47,674 nt of DNA from NCBI GenBank assembly GCA_011763485.2, contig JAANSK020308151.1:1-47674 (forward strand). The letters are read 5' to 3'. The notes beneath the pieces were generated by a model that worked only from the letters and a program-made list of their open reading frames with translations, had not been told where the DNA came from and made no database searches. Each line of letters begins with the position of its first letter. Positions within the stretch are counted from its first letter, which is position 1. Both the position numbers and the translations under genes were made by a program. Shown piece by piece: positions 13,601 to 28,600 of the stretch. This DNA comes from Isoetes engelmannii. Taxonomy: Eukaryota > Streptophyta > Lycopodiopsida > Isoetales > Isoetaceae.

Positions 13601-16600
13601 GCAAAGTTAGTAGCAAGGTGTCCAATGAGTTAGGCATTTGCACCTAAATAATTCAGTTTTCAGACATACTATACATGTCTTCTCTATTTATATTTTTGTG
13701 CATATTTATATTTTTGTGCAGTGTATGGGAAACTATGCAAGACCAAGATAGACATGCTCCTTTACTCCCTAGGGTGTCCAAGTCCCTAATACCATATAGG
13801 AGCAATTGCAGCTGGTCTTTATATATCACATCCATAAAATGGTGAAATTGAAAATGTTTTGGAGATTCCACCGAGAACACCGAAGGAACATGATCCCCTT
13901 TGTTAGGCTCTGCACCAATATAAAATGTATCCAACTAAGGCATTGTGGAGACCCACCAAGGTCACAGTTACCACCTTTGCGGGGACAGCACATGTAATTA
14001 GCAAAATTGCGCTACTGTGGAAGGTCATTATAAATTATCATGTTATGGATCTGTCCTAAGTCTAGCAAATGACGTCCTTTACATCTGCAGAAGTTCTTGT
14101 TGTACCTGTCTCATTGGAAGATACTCTGGAATTAAAATTGGGTCAAAACTCACATCATTAAGGTGGACTTGTTAATCCCTTGTCCGAGCATTAAAATCCT
14201 CCACCAATATCATGCCACCAACGAAAGAGAAATCCACAATGTCTGTGTAAAGATCCAAATATGGAGATCCTTCCTTGCCTATATCTAGGTGAGTATAAAT
14301 GGACTGTTTAGGTGGAAAATAGCACACTGCAATAAATAAATCTCCAAATGGAGATCTAGCAAGTTTTAACCAAATGAACCCTACTTTTTCATCTTTCTTT
14401 ACAATGTGCAGTAATTTTGCTAAATCTGATTTGGAAAGAATAGCCACTCCCACCAGAATTATTAAAGATGCAATAATTTTGGTGAAATGATTCCCGAGAA
14501 TATCACCAGGATCCTTCCACAATTTTCCATTACAATTACAAGCAGCTCCCATAGAGATGGCAAGGGGTGGTGAGACATTAAGATGAGCGTTGGATGGTGT
14601 CAAATTAAGATACCTGAAGGGGTAACCTTCAGCTACCAAAAAGGGTAACCTATCACACTGTTGAGAAGAAAGCATGTGTACTTAGCAGAATGAGGCCCCA
14701 TCTGAATGATGGAATTCAAGTTGAGAGGTGAAGCAAGGAGAGGAGGCGAAAACCACAATCTGTCATTTCAAACGTTCCGCTCAGCATGCATTTTGTCTCT
14801 TGTATTGAGTCTTGATTATTACCTGTAATAATCAAGTCATCAACATAAAAAGCAAGAATATCACTGTCACATTTTCAGCCTTCATGTAAAGAGATGGGTC
14901 TGCACCGGTAGAAATAAAACCTTGACCTTTAAAAAAGTGTCAATTTTAATATTCCAAGCTCTTGCTTGCTTTATTCCATAGATTGATTTAGTCAATCTGC
15001 ATACATAATTCTCCTTTCCAGGAATCTCAAAACCTTGAGGCTGGGCCATGTAAACTTCTTCCTTTAAATCACCATTTAGGAATGCGCTTTTCACATCCAT
15101 CGAACGGATTTTCCATCCTTGTTGAGCTGCCAATGCTATAATAGTGCGAATAGTGGTCATTCTTGCAACCGATGCTTTCTCATCGTAATCAATTCTTTCT
15201 CGTTGCACATATCCTTTAGCCACTAATCTCACCGCCTTCTTATCTACTTGCCCATCAGATTTTTATTTCGTCCTATAGACCCAATTGCAGCCAATCATAC
15301 ATATTCTTCTGTTCAGGCTTGGGAACGACTTCCCATGTATGATTCTTCTGCAACGAATCATACTCTGCACGCTGACAATATACGTTTTAATGGGTTATGT
15401 GCTGACATGGCAGCCTGTGTATTTCATAGGAGCATGATTTATATTTTAGTATTAGGATAGGACTAGTTTCATATCTATGTGCTTGCTAAACTTGTCACCT
15501 ACCTACGTGACTTATCTATTGTAGCAGAAAAAACCAAAACCCTTCAATCGATCATCGTCTATCTTCTTGTCTTTCACTTGTCTTTCACTTCGGCTCCATT
15601 TCTCTGTCCTTTACTGTTGATTCTAGCCTAGATCTAACCTTTGACATGGTATCAGAGAGCTCAGGGTGGCTAGAATCGATCTGTAAAAGAAATTTGTTGA
15701 GACGGAGGTGAACACAGGAGTTTTCAACCAAAATCACAAAGCCAGCAAATTTTTTATTACGTCACCAACAATTGGTGCCGTTTTGTGCGGTTTTGACCAA
15801 AATTCGAAATTACGTTGCACAAAGGTGCCATTTTGATGCCGTCTTGTGACGTCTCCTTATGCATAATTTGGATTCGCTTATTGATGGTTCTATTGATATT
15901 AAGGATGCAGATTTTTCATCAAAGAATAAGAAAGGCTTAGGCCTTCTGAAAATTCTAGTATCACCAGAAGTTCAGTGCCATATCAGGGGCTGAAAACTGC
16001 TGTCTGATGCGCTAGATCAGCTGAAAAGGGTGTATGTTCGAGATACGGGCTTTAGGGCCTTTTTCTTGAGAGATGAGTTGCACTCACTACGCTTGGACAG
16101 TTGTAAGGATATGCTTGAATATATTTCTAAGGCCAAAGACCTTAAAAGCAAGCTGGAAGACATGAAGCAAGAAGTACCAGAAGGTGAGTGATGGAATTCA
16201 ATCGTGAGGAGAAGCAAGGAGAGGAGACGAAAACTAGATCATTCTATTAAAACTTCATCACCAACGAAAAACACATAGATAAGGTCACCTATATATGGTA
16301 ACCCCCAACTCTAGTGACACTTGTCCTTATGACCCTATATTAGCCCTAGAGACGTTTAACTTTTAACCATTACTCTAACATTACTAGTTTACTCATTATA
16401 GCCTTCATTTCCCCCCTTTAATGAGTAAACATTAAAGAAATATTCACAATCACTGCGGGGAGATATTCTTCAAGCTGTAAACTCCAAGTTTGCCTCTAAA
16501 AGCTTCGAACTTCTCTTTTGGAAGTGGTTTGGTCATAATATCTGCTGGCTGATTATGTGTACTGCAGTAAACAAGCTCAATAGTACCATCTAATACCGTT

Positions 16601-19600
16601 TCTCTGATAAAATGATACTGCACTTCAATGTGCTTGCTGTGCGCATGGTAAACAGGGTTATTTGCTAGCTGAATACTGCTCAAATTGTCACAATAAATGA
16701 CAGTTTGTTCTCCCTCAAAATTTTCAATGCATCAAACACTTTGTGGAGCCAAATGGCTTCACTAGCTGCATCTTTACAGGCTCTATATAGTACAACTCTT
16801 AGAAACTGTGGGCTGCTTTTTACTGCTGCGGTGCCAAAAATAAACGCATACCCACTTGTAGAACGACGATCATCCACGCAGCCAGCATAGTCCGCATCAC
16901 AATAACCTTCAAGTTTAGAAAAACATAAACTTCCTTTCAATTGAAGTTTACTGTTGTGTCTATAAAATAGACCAAAATTTGTAGTTCCCTTCAAATAGCG
17001 TAGAACCCTTTTCGCCATTTTCCAATGCATCTCAGATGGGTCTGCTAGCCAATCCTATGGCAAATGCTAATTCAGGTCTAGTGGCAATGAGATACATCAA
17101 ACTTCCTACTAACTGTCTATAAAGTGTTTCATCACACTTCACTCGCCCATCGTAAATTGACAATTGTTTGCTTACCTCTACAGGAGTATTCATTGCCTTT
17201 TGCAGCTATCCATTCTGAACTTCTTTAGCAGATCTGATGTATACTTGATTTGCGACAAGAATGAATATACCATCACGTTGCCATACTTCAATTCCCAGAA
17301 AATAATGTAATGTAACAGACCTAAATCTGTCATTTCAAAAGCTTCACTTAGCATGCACTTTGTTTCTTGTATTGACTCTCGATTATTACTTGTAATAATC
17401 AAGTCATCAACATATAAAACAAGGATTGTCACTGTATCATTTTCAGCCTTCACATAAAGAGATGGATCTGCATCAGTGGAGGTAAAACCTTGACCTTTTA
17501 AGAAAGTGTCAATTTTAATATTCCAAGCTCTTGGAGCTTGCTTCAATCCATAGATTGATTTGTTTAATCTGCATACAAAATTCTCCTTTCCAAGAATTTC
17601 GAAACCTTGTGGCTGGGCCATATAAACTTCCTCCTTCAAATCTCCATTTAGGAATGCGCTTTTCAAATCCATTTGATGGATTTTCCATCCTTGTTCAGCT
17701 GCCAAGAACTTCTGATTTTCTTTTAAGAAAATACACTCACATCGTACGAGAAAAGTCATCAACAAAATGAAGAAAATACCTTGCACCACCAATAGATGGT
17801 TCTTCTACTGGCCAAACTACATCAGAATGCACTAACTGGAGAATATCCTTTGTCCTTGCTGATAGCTTTGGAAAAAGAAACCGGCACATCTTACATTTTA
17901 CGCAAGCTTCACAACAATGTTTCGATCCAAAAATTTTTGGCAAGCCTCCTACCATTTTCTCCGTGTTCAACAGTGTTAAGCATTCAATAGATAAATGGCC
18001 ATACTCCTATGCCAAAGTTCCGTCTCAGTCTGTTGGGAGGTTGGCGGAATAGCAGCCATTGCATGCTGATTTCTGTCAGCAAGATAAAAAATGTATAATC
18101 TTCCATCTCTCTTTGTTTTTCCGACTATTTTAGGCTTATCTTCATCCGTGCAAATTGGGGCGCCTTTTCGATTGAACAATACAACGTATCCTTCATCTGT
18201 AACAGCGGCGACTGAAAGCAAATTCGGTTTCAATCCTGGTACATATAATACATCTGAAATTGATTGCATGGAGCCATTTTGCTGTCCCAAGTCCACATTA
18301 CGTACGTTACATCATTTTCTAGGAATAGAAATATGGCAATATGATGATGGTATATTCTTGTCGCAAATCAAGTACACAGCAGATCTGATAAAGAACTTCA
18401 GAATGGATAGCTGCAAGCCAATGAATACTCCTGTAGAGGTTAGTAAACAATTGTCAATTCACAATGGGAAAGAGAAAGTTGGTAGGAAGTTTGATGTGTC
18501 TCAATGCGACCAGACCAGGATTAGCCTTTGCGATAGGATTGACTGGCAGGTGTATAGTATAGCTAAACCATTTGAGATGCATTGGAAAATGGCGAAGCGA
18601 AAAGAGTACTACGCTATTTGAAAGGAACTATAGATTTTGCTCTATTTTATAGACACAACAGTAAACTTCAATTGGAAAGAAGTTTATGCACATCTGACCT
18701 TGCAGGTTATTGTGATGCGGACTATGCTGGGTGTGTGGACGATCGCCGTTCCACAGGTGGGTATACGTTTATTTTTGGCACTGCAGTCATTAGTTGAAGC
18801 AGTAGAAAAACAGCCCACAGTTTCTAAAATCTACTGAGGCTGAATATAGAGCTTGTGTAGATGCAGCTAGTGAAGCCACTTGGCTCCACAAAGTGTTTGA
18901 TGCTTTGAGAAATTGGGGGAAGAACAAGACTGTCATTTATTGTAATAATTTGTGCAGTATTCAGATAGGAAACAGCCCTGTTTTCCATGCGTGCAGCAAG
19001 CACATTGAAGTGCAGTATTATTTTATCAGAGCATTACAATCTCCTGTCAGACTTATGCCCCCAATGGAAGAGAAATCCACAATGTCCATATAAAGTTCCA
19101 AATACGGACATTTATTTCCGCTTCGGCTATATCTGTATGAGTATTCTTTGATTGCTTTGTTGAAAAATAACATATAGAACTCACGGGGAGTTTCTTCGTG
19201 TGCAGGTTCCCCCGGGGGGGGGGGGGCTGTAAACCGAAACTCCTCCGATCTCACAAAGGAGATTTAGCCAAATGAATCTCATCCTTTTGATAGTATTTGT
19301 GCAAAACCTGCTCTGAAAAGGCCACTCCTCCAGAGCCTCTAAAGACGCCCATGATTTGGCATAACTTCCCGATATGCAGATTCCCAAGAGTAGGCTACGG
19401 CCATCGACCACCTTCAGCCGATTCCCAAGTTTCAGAAATCAAAATTATATCTTTATAATTTCCACAATTTCAGATTACAATTCTAAGCTGCTTTATTGTT
19501 CACGAGCCTATGATCTCATAGACCACATATCCTTATCTGGGGCATTTATCTTGAATAGAATTTGAGAAATTCAACAGCACGAAGTCCACGTACAACATCA

Positions 19601-22600
19601 ATAAGTGGAGGAGTTTTGTTGGGTAAAGTTTACAGCATGAACTATGGCCATGTACACAATCCAATTTTGTCATGTGACTAAATTTCATGTTTTTAATTTC
19701 CTTAGTATTAATTGCCAACTTAAAAAGCAATCCCTATGTATATGATACGTGATCAATAGTGAAGTGAATTTCATGTTTATCATATTCCTTAGTACTGATT
19801 GCCAACTTAAAAAGCAATCCCTATGTATATGATAGGTGATCAATAATGAAGTGGGCACTGTCATCAAAGGCTAATAAATTCCTGAACTTGCCAGCTTGAC
19901 TTTGAATTTGGAAAATGAGATATTACCTGGAAAATTTTGTCTTGCCTATGAGCAAGAACATTTCTCCTGTGATGGTATTTTGACAAAGCATATGGCCTAC
20001 AAAATGGTGTCATGTCAGTACCCTGCAGATTCTAAATTGCACAATCATAAAGTTATTGCAAACGTAGTTTCAATTGCCAGTTGGAACTTACATCTCTGGA
20101 ATAGGTGCATATGGGTGCTCCTTTATCCACCTATCTTTATCTCCTGCAGGCATTTCGTCTTCCATCTCTAGCAGGCCTCTGCTCACCCGTCCCTCCATCT
20201 AAGCAAGAACATTTGTCGGGGCCAAGTCAGTTTACATTAAAACTTCAACAGGGCACGACACAACAGGAATTGAAAATTTTGCGCTGATATGGCTAGCAAG
20301 AAGACCTACTTCAGGTATCTGCAATGCAAGGCATGATAACCAGCGATCTAGAAGTTAGTAATATTTTAGATACTTTTCCAATTTTGTTTCCATGTACTTG
20401 GCTCAAGCAATGCTTCTTTAGCAGTAGGCAGATCCTCCTGAAGGTATAACTCTGTGGCAGCTCCCCAGGTGTTCATTGGCTAGGCAAATGAAGGACCAAA
20501 ATTTTGAGCCGGCATGGAAGGCAGTAAGAAGACCTACTTTGTTATTGTTACGATTATGAGCTAGAAATTGGCTACCTTGGCCTGTGTAAACAGATCTCCA
20601 ACCTGTGGGTCGCAGAGTATAAATTAAGAAATTTTTTGTTTTAAACCATGATCTTGGTTTGGCTATACTTGCATGAAATTCCTCTAATTTCTAACTATAC
20701 TTTGGCTAAAGTCTCTAAAAAGAAAAAGCAAAACTTTAGCTACACTTAGAAGAATTTTGGAGTTTTATTGGAAATTTTGTAAAAAATTGAACTAAAACTA
20801 GTAAAATTTGGCTAAAGTAAGAAAAATACCTTCGAAATTTATAGATACTTTGGCGAATCTTTCAAAAAATTTGAAGAGACTCATTTATGTTTGGCTAAAG
20901 TTCTTTATTTTTTGAGATTTTTATCCTATAAAAAATTGCCAAAACCCTAATGTTCAAGCCCAAAGTTTAGCCAAATGGCGAAGAATAGCCACTAATTTAT
21001 ACTATGGTGGGTCGAGGGCCAAGTGAATTGGTCTCTGAGCATCTGGAGAATGCTCAGCCGTGGGAGGAGCCTAGCGCCCCAAGAGGTATTACAGGCTAAT
21101 ACTAGCAGTGTGCACTGTGCCTTGAACAGGCAGGACGTCCAAGAGGACATGGCATCAGAAAGTAGTCTAATGGCCCAGGCCGTATGTAATGGGGGCGATG
21201 ACCCCAATCATATGCTGACCAAAAAGCAGTGGGATAAAGGTAGAGAGAAAGGGTAGAAGGGAGCTAGTTGAGCATATAAATACTAGAGAAGGCGCCCAAG
21301 GGGGTCATCAGCTTGTGTGTCATCTGTGGCCTTCTCTCGTGCTAGTTCTCTGCTCAGAGAGTGAATCAGAGTTTTTTTGGTTCTAAGGTTGGGTGGCAAG
21401 TTCTACCCCTTTCTCTGCAGTTTGCTAAGCCTGTGGCTTAGCCAGTATTACTTGCTGTTCGTAACAGTTATTATGGATGTGTAATTTAAGACATGATGTC
21501 CACTAATCCAGAGTTATTCTCACATTGATAGTTTTAAATACCTTTATTATGAAGAAGTGATTTCAAAATTAAATTCTGCCACGTGTTTGGATGAACATTA
21601 GGTGTTCAATAGTCCTCTAACACTATCCAAAAAAGGCCTTTGTGCTTATGGGTATGTTGTTTTGCATTCAGCCTTTTTGCTGGTGCGAAATTTGCCTCAC
21701 ACTATTTTCTAAAGGCATTCTTGCATAAATTATTCCTTTGGCATCGTTACCCAACAATCGTCCTTTCTCCTTTGCCAAAACCAATCCCCGTGCTGCTGAT
21801 ATGTTGGAGATTCTCCATTGAAAACACAAGTACAATCGCCAGCTGCTGGCTCTATCGAAACAGGAACAACTCCTTGAACGGTCTCTAATAGGAACCCAAA
21901 TATATCTCACTATTAGACCTAATATTGCACATCCCATGATAGACAAGTAGATTAATGTAGCATGCTAAAAAAGGTTATTCCGTATTGTAGCTAAAAGTAT
22001 GCCTTACCTCGAAGGTGCAACCTAATGCATAAAATCCAATCATGCAGGTCGGAACTGTAGATTGATGGTAATGATTTGGGATAATAATAAGTCTAAATAA
22101 GAAGCAGAAAAACTTCAAGGAATATGTACAGGGACTCAAAAGTGTGGTTAATTCATCCTTTTTAGCTCAATTATAGTGTGATAATTTAGAATAATTCAGT
22201 TGTCTTTGATTCAACTTGAAGAAATTGCTTTTAAACTTGTGTAAGCATAACTACAAACTGCCACTTTATTTTCCTGTCACTCAAACATGAGGTTAAAAGA
22301 TCAATGTTAAGAAAAGTAGCACAGATGAAAAAAATTGAATGTACAGGATAAAAAATCCCTACGATATTTTAGAGGCTAAGAGGTACAAAGAATAAAGGCC
22401 AAAAGTTTATAACTTGTCAATTTCACACGCCCTCTAGACAGCATGCTTTGGACGGGGACGGCTCATCATCCAGCATGGAAGGACAAAACATTTGAGCTTG
22501 CCGGTCTGATGGGATTGTTGTTGAAACTGACCTTAGACCTCCTTCAAATGAGATGGAAAATCCAATGAAGACTCCTGCTCTTCATCAGGTACAGAGCAGT

Positions 22601-25600
22601 ACTGACTGGACAATAACAGGGCCCTATTTTTTGTCAAATTTTTGATTAATGACAAGATGACACATGAATACCAACAAGGCACTTTGCTCATGAAGCTTTG
22701 GTTAGAATTCAGACATTGTGTGAGACAAGAAAATCATACAAGACAATATTTGAAGAGAAGGCCCTAAGATTGCAGGACGTAGAGGAGTTCCTTGGATCAA
22801 TTAGAAAAGCCACAGCTTAATGTTGAGAAACAAGATCAAGGCAGCAAGAATCAACGAGAGAGAGCAAAGAGCAAGCAAGAAAAGAACGGCTAACTTCATA
22901 TATTGAATGAAAAGTACATGTACTATTATAGAACATGCGTATATCTTAACAGCCTCCCTTAAACCATATTTGCATAGTAAAGAAAAAAAAAAACTACTGC
23001 TGTAACATCCTCCCTTAAACTGAAAGTTTACTACTGTAACAGCCTCCCTTAAACTGAAGTTTCTAGTACATATCTTCTTCCTGCTCCTCTTCAATTTCTT
23101 GAGAAGGTTCTTGAACTTCAACCGCAACAAAATTTCTTTCAGCATCAAGAGAGAGCTTAGACATTTTGGTAGAAGGTGCTTCTTCAATTTTGGAACATTC
23201 TTTGAACCAGTGACCCTTTCCACCACATTTGGAGCAGATGCGATGGGGACAATCTTTCAGCCAGTGCCCTGCCTCGCCACAGCAGAAACAATCTCCTCTC
23301 TTAGGTTTTAGATCTTTCTTTTGAAGTCGATGGTAGAAGGCATTTTCAGTCACTTTACTGCTTTGGTGTTGCAGTTTAAGATCTTGCTGCAATAAAATAT
23401 AAGATAGCTGATCCAGCTTGATTGGTGTCTCCCTTAGATCAATAGCTGTAACTACATGATCAAAGGTGCATGGAAGCCCACGAAGTAAGGATTGAATAAC
23501 ATCCCTTGTCTTCCATATGAACGCCCATCTCAGCCAAAGCTACTCTAGTCTGCATAATTTGTCCAAGATAATCATGCATGCCTTTGCAATCAGAAAGCTT
23601 GGTGTCATGCATGACACCCTTCAGATACAAAATCTCAGCATCATTGGTATTTTCATAAATTGATTTAAGCTGCTCCCATGCTGCAGCAGAAGTCTTCAAC
23701 CCTGCGATGTGATTCCCAACAACAGGATCAAGACTCATCTTGAGCATTCCCAGAGCTTTAGTGCTGAGCTTCTTTGCTGCCTCATTCTTCACAGTGAATC
23801 TTGGGTCTAGAACATCATCAAGACCATACAGTGCTCCTTCAAAATAGATTTCCCATGCTGCATAATTGTCTCCTACAAGGATGGAATTCCGATTATGAGG
23901 AAGTTGCCGGTCTCCATCTCCACCAAGAAGTACCAAGAAATAATCAACGGAGGACCTTTGTCGGGAAAAGGAACCTCCCGTCTAAACTTAGACGGGCAAA
24001 AACATATGCCGAAAAAGGATCTTCGAACCAATATTTAGGCAACAATTTGCCTCAACCACAAACGATCACCCAGCCAACGGACCTCCGGCATTATGCATTC
24101 GCTTTTCTTCACAGATTTGACCTCAGGCGCCAAAAATCTGCTGCCCAAAATACACTGAACTCTGCTTCAGTGGGAATTAGCCCGATCTTGGCCTCGAATT
24201 GACCGCCATCAACTTCTATGCACTCCCGATCCAGCCTATTGCCTCCTTGGGCTCTGATACCATGTTGAGAAACAGGATCAAGGCAGCAAGAATCAACAAG
24301 AGAGAGCAAAGAGCAAGCAAGAAAAGAATGGCTAACTTCATATATTGAATGAAAAGTACATGTACTTATAGAACTTATAGGACAAGAAGATGATTCTAAC
24401 GTCTCTATTATGCCACGTCACTGATTCTTGATGTGGCATAAATATGGCTTACATGCGTATATCTTAACACTTAATTGGCAGCATTAAAGTAGAGCTATGG
24501 GATTTATCAAGTTGCACCAGAACCTGAAAGCTTTTTGGATGCCTAGCTTTGAAGAGGTGGCTGTAGCTTTGCAGCAAAAGACATTGAGATCTAAGGTGAC
24601 GGGAAAAAAGAGCAATTAAGATTTGGCTCTTCAGGAAAAGAGCGAAACCTAATATAGAAGAGGCCCGCAGACAAAATCATTAAGCAGCTGTCCTTAGACA
24701 AAGGATTTTCTTACCTATTCCAGCTTCTGCTATTATCTGTCCCTAAACAAAGGATTTTCTGCCATGTTTTGCTTCCACTCGTGCCGTGAACACTTTGGAA
24801 TGCTCAAATATTTCAGTTTGAGGAAATATACCCACATTCTCCTTGAGTCATCAACAAATGGTAAAAAATGAAGGGAGATGCACATGGCATTAAGCCGCAA
24901 AGGTCAGATTAAGCAGCGAAGTGTCAGCACTTAGGACCCTTTGTTACCAATAGGTCTCCCTGCATAAAAGGGCTGCGTGTAGCTGATCTTTTTAATTTCC
25001 TGGAAGAAAGCTACTACTCTTTCAGATTGTAGAGCACTTACATTTTCTCCCCCTTTTGGGCTTACGATACCCAACTCATGAACACATTTCTGGTCATAAT
25101 ATGAATTGAGCTGCTAAAAAGTTGTTGAAACTGAACTTGAAGCTTGCTAAACTAGGTACATAGAAAGGGTAACTACAATATATCATCCCAATTTACGAGA
25201 TAATGATGGCTTAGCATAATCTCTGCCACTAGTGCACATTCTAGTTAGTTTAGTTTCTAAACATCTAAACTCTAGCAATGCATAAGTTAAACTTCAGTTT
25301 CAGTCATATACTCAAAGATTACCTCAGTCGCATCTGGTGATTTTCTACATCGTTTGACAGATTTTATAGATTTCACTGACTTTATAGTCGTGACTGAGCT
25401 AGACTCAGGCATCTCATCAGAGTCTTGACTCCTGCGCAACCAGTTCAATCTTATTAAAAGGACTCGTGAAATGGCAGGTTAAGGCAGCCTTGCATAGATT
25501 AGATTATTAACATACCCTTTGTCAACTTCAGAAGAATCCATGTCATTTTCAATCGATTCCATATTTGATTCAGGACTGCCTCCACAGGATCCTTTCGTAA

Positions 25601-28600
25601 GATTCTATGAGAAGAAAAGCAAATAGTAAAACTACGAAAGGAACTCTCCTGCCTAAATAGTGTAAACTAAGAAAGTCCTTACATTTGCCATTATACAGAT
25701 TGGAAAAAATTTGCCATCCAATCTTTCACCAAATTGTGACAGTTCCTAATATTTTAATTCATCAACTCATTTTCCAACCTTTACAAGCTAGAAGAAATTC
25801 CAAGAGTAATCATAAATTCCAAGTCATAAAATCCAAACATATTTTGGTTTGGCCAATGAGAGAACTAAAGCAAGCTTTCATGAGTATGGGACAGTATATA
25901 AAGTTACCCATAGACAATGTAAGGATAAAGCACCCTGTCACATCTCTAACAGCCAAAGAGTAGAAATTACACGACCTTATGCTAATAACTTATTATGAAT
26001 TGATTTGGACTGAACACAAGGAAAGATGCGACACAACAAGGAAGCGCCTCTATTAAAGAAACCAGAGGGAATAATTGTATGAAAGTGCAAGACTAATCTA
26101 ATGTGCCATGCACACGTCTTCTCACACTGCTAGGATGAAACGTGTAACTCTAGACCATATGTTTCACATTATCTAACACTCCCTCTGAAACATATGAGAG
26201 GTAAAAGACAAGAGCATAAACAAAACAAATGGAATGGAATGGAATGGTTTGGTGTTCTTGATGAAGCAGAAAGCTGAAATTTGTGTTAGGCAGTCTCTTC
26301 CTTCAACAAAGGGGTGTATTGATGAACTCATAAGATACAACATCATTGACTTTAACTAGCACTTTCAACTAGGAGAATGTTCCTAGACGTTGAAGACTTG
26401 TATTCATTTGATCTCATATACCCTATGGGTCTCCCAGACATTTGATGCACTCTTTCTTTCTCGTTTTTACCTTCTTTATTCTTTTTGGCAGGACAGTCTT
26501 TGGCAATGTGACCGAACAGTAATTAGCTTTCTACTGCTTGCCTACTTAGATTCTTGGTAGAATTATTATGTTATGATCTATAACCATGGCTTCTGACCTA
26601 GTAGATCAGTACCTTTACTTCTGAGAAACTTAGTGTGAAAATCCTGAATTAGCATCCCCTTATCCTAGAAAATCAAAATTCTTTCATCCATCTTCTTGAC
26701 TTGGTTGTTGAGACAAACTGGTCTTGTGCCTCTAAACCTATAAAATTTCGCTAAGAATCAAATGCAAAATTCTGTGATGCGTGTATGTACAAGGCATTGA
26801 TAGGTGGTTTAAACTATCTTACCAGATACGTCAGTTTCTGTAGGAATATAGCAGATTCTTGGCTGATCCTACTCAGACGCAGTAAAAAAGTGGCCGACAT
26901 ACATCAAAAGGGATGTATGATTTTGGAGTTTTAAATGAATTCAAGTCGAAATTGTATGAATACAAGAAGATTCAGGAGCGGGATGCATTCTGAATTGGAA
27001 TGGAGTTGCAACTTCTTCTATTGCAGCATGTGAATCAGTTTGGATCGGAATCATGGATACAATGGGAAATTCAGGACAACAGATCCACTTGCATATCAGT
27101 GATAATATAAGTAGTATTTAGATGTTAAATAATCCTGTCTCCCATGTCAAAACTGAACATATTAAGACACGCTACCATTTTGTATGAGAAAGAAAGAAAA
27201 AAAGATTATATTAACGTCTACAGCAAAATGATCATGTTAAGACATGCTATTATTATGTATGGGAAAGAAACAAAGATTATATTAGCGTCTACGAGCGACC
27301 ACTTGGGTCTATGAGACCAATTATACAGCAACCATGTATAATCCTGTCTTCCATGTCAAAACTGAACATATTAAGACACGCTACTATTTTGTATAAGAAA
27401 GAAAGAAAAAAAGATTATATTAATGTCTACGGCAAAACTGATCACATTAGGATACGCAAATATTATGTATGAGAAAGAAAGAAACAAAAATTATATTAGC
27501 ATTTATGAGAGACCACTTGGGTCTATGAGACCAATTATACAACAATCACGTATAGCTAGAGGCGCATTTGCAGCCTCCTAGATATATTGCACAAAAAAGA
27601 AAAAAGAAAAACTAAAACATTGAAATTAGGAAACTTTTGTCTTCTGCGTGGCCACTGGCTCAAAGAATGAGTGATGTCAGACTTGTTTTCTCTTTCAAAG
27701 GACTGCTTATGTTTTTTCTTTGCTGCCTGCTTTCTTCTTCTTGACACTTTCAACCCCTCTTAGGATTGGATTAGATGGCCCAGAAAGAGGACCTGACTTC
27801 TATTCTCACCTCCAATGCGAAAGAGAGTCATCTGCCTTTATGTAGGGTCATTTTCCTGTCCAGCTCTCTCCCCATGTCTAGCTCTCCCCCTAGCCTGCTC
27901 CTTCAACAAATTTCTTTATGAACAGCCATTTGATGAAGGAAAAGAGCTATATATTTCTGGTCCTCATATCTGATGAGTTTTGAGAGGAAGTTAGGTTCCG
28001 AAAACAGGCAACAGATTTCATAATATACTGGACATATAAAGACGAAGTGTTCCATAGCCTCAATTACATTCAACTGACACAATCTGTAGATCCTCTTCAA
28101 GTGCTCGACCTTAGGTCTACTCATACAGCCAGCCTCACTCTCAAGCTGATGAGATGAGACCCTGAGCTGACGAATAGCATGTCTCACTTTCCTAGTCGCT
28201 CAATGAAACCACCTTGCCTGATCTGAAGGAAGTGATCTTTGTGAAATTGCATCCTGGTGGGAAGATCACTTGGAGTTACCCATGTCCTTGATATTGATAT
28301 GTATGAAAATTCCAGATCGTGCCGGATCAGCTGATTCATATCTTTTTAAAGTCTCTTTTGAGCTCGCTAGGTTTTACTGCAGTAATGGCTGCAGTCATGT
28401 TACATTACAAAGGAGGCCGGTTTCCAAACCAAGTCCCAAAGAGGCATCCCACTGCAATGCTTTTGCGTACCAACACTCTTGGACTCCCTTTTCAGCCAAT
28501 CCTTTTGAAGCCTTTAGGGCAATCCATGGAAGCCTGCATTGACCCTGCTGCGAGGATCCAAGCTGGTGCACTTAATGAAAAAGGGACACTAACTGGAATG

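Noticed and set aside
19207-19225. G13 run as a G-quadruplex or regulatory site
   Set aside because: A single homopolymer inside a decayed LINE fragment; likely slippage, with no supporting context.
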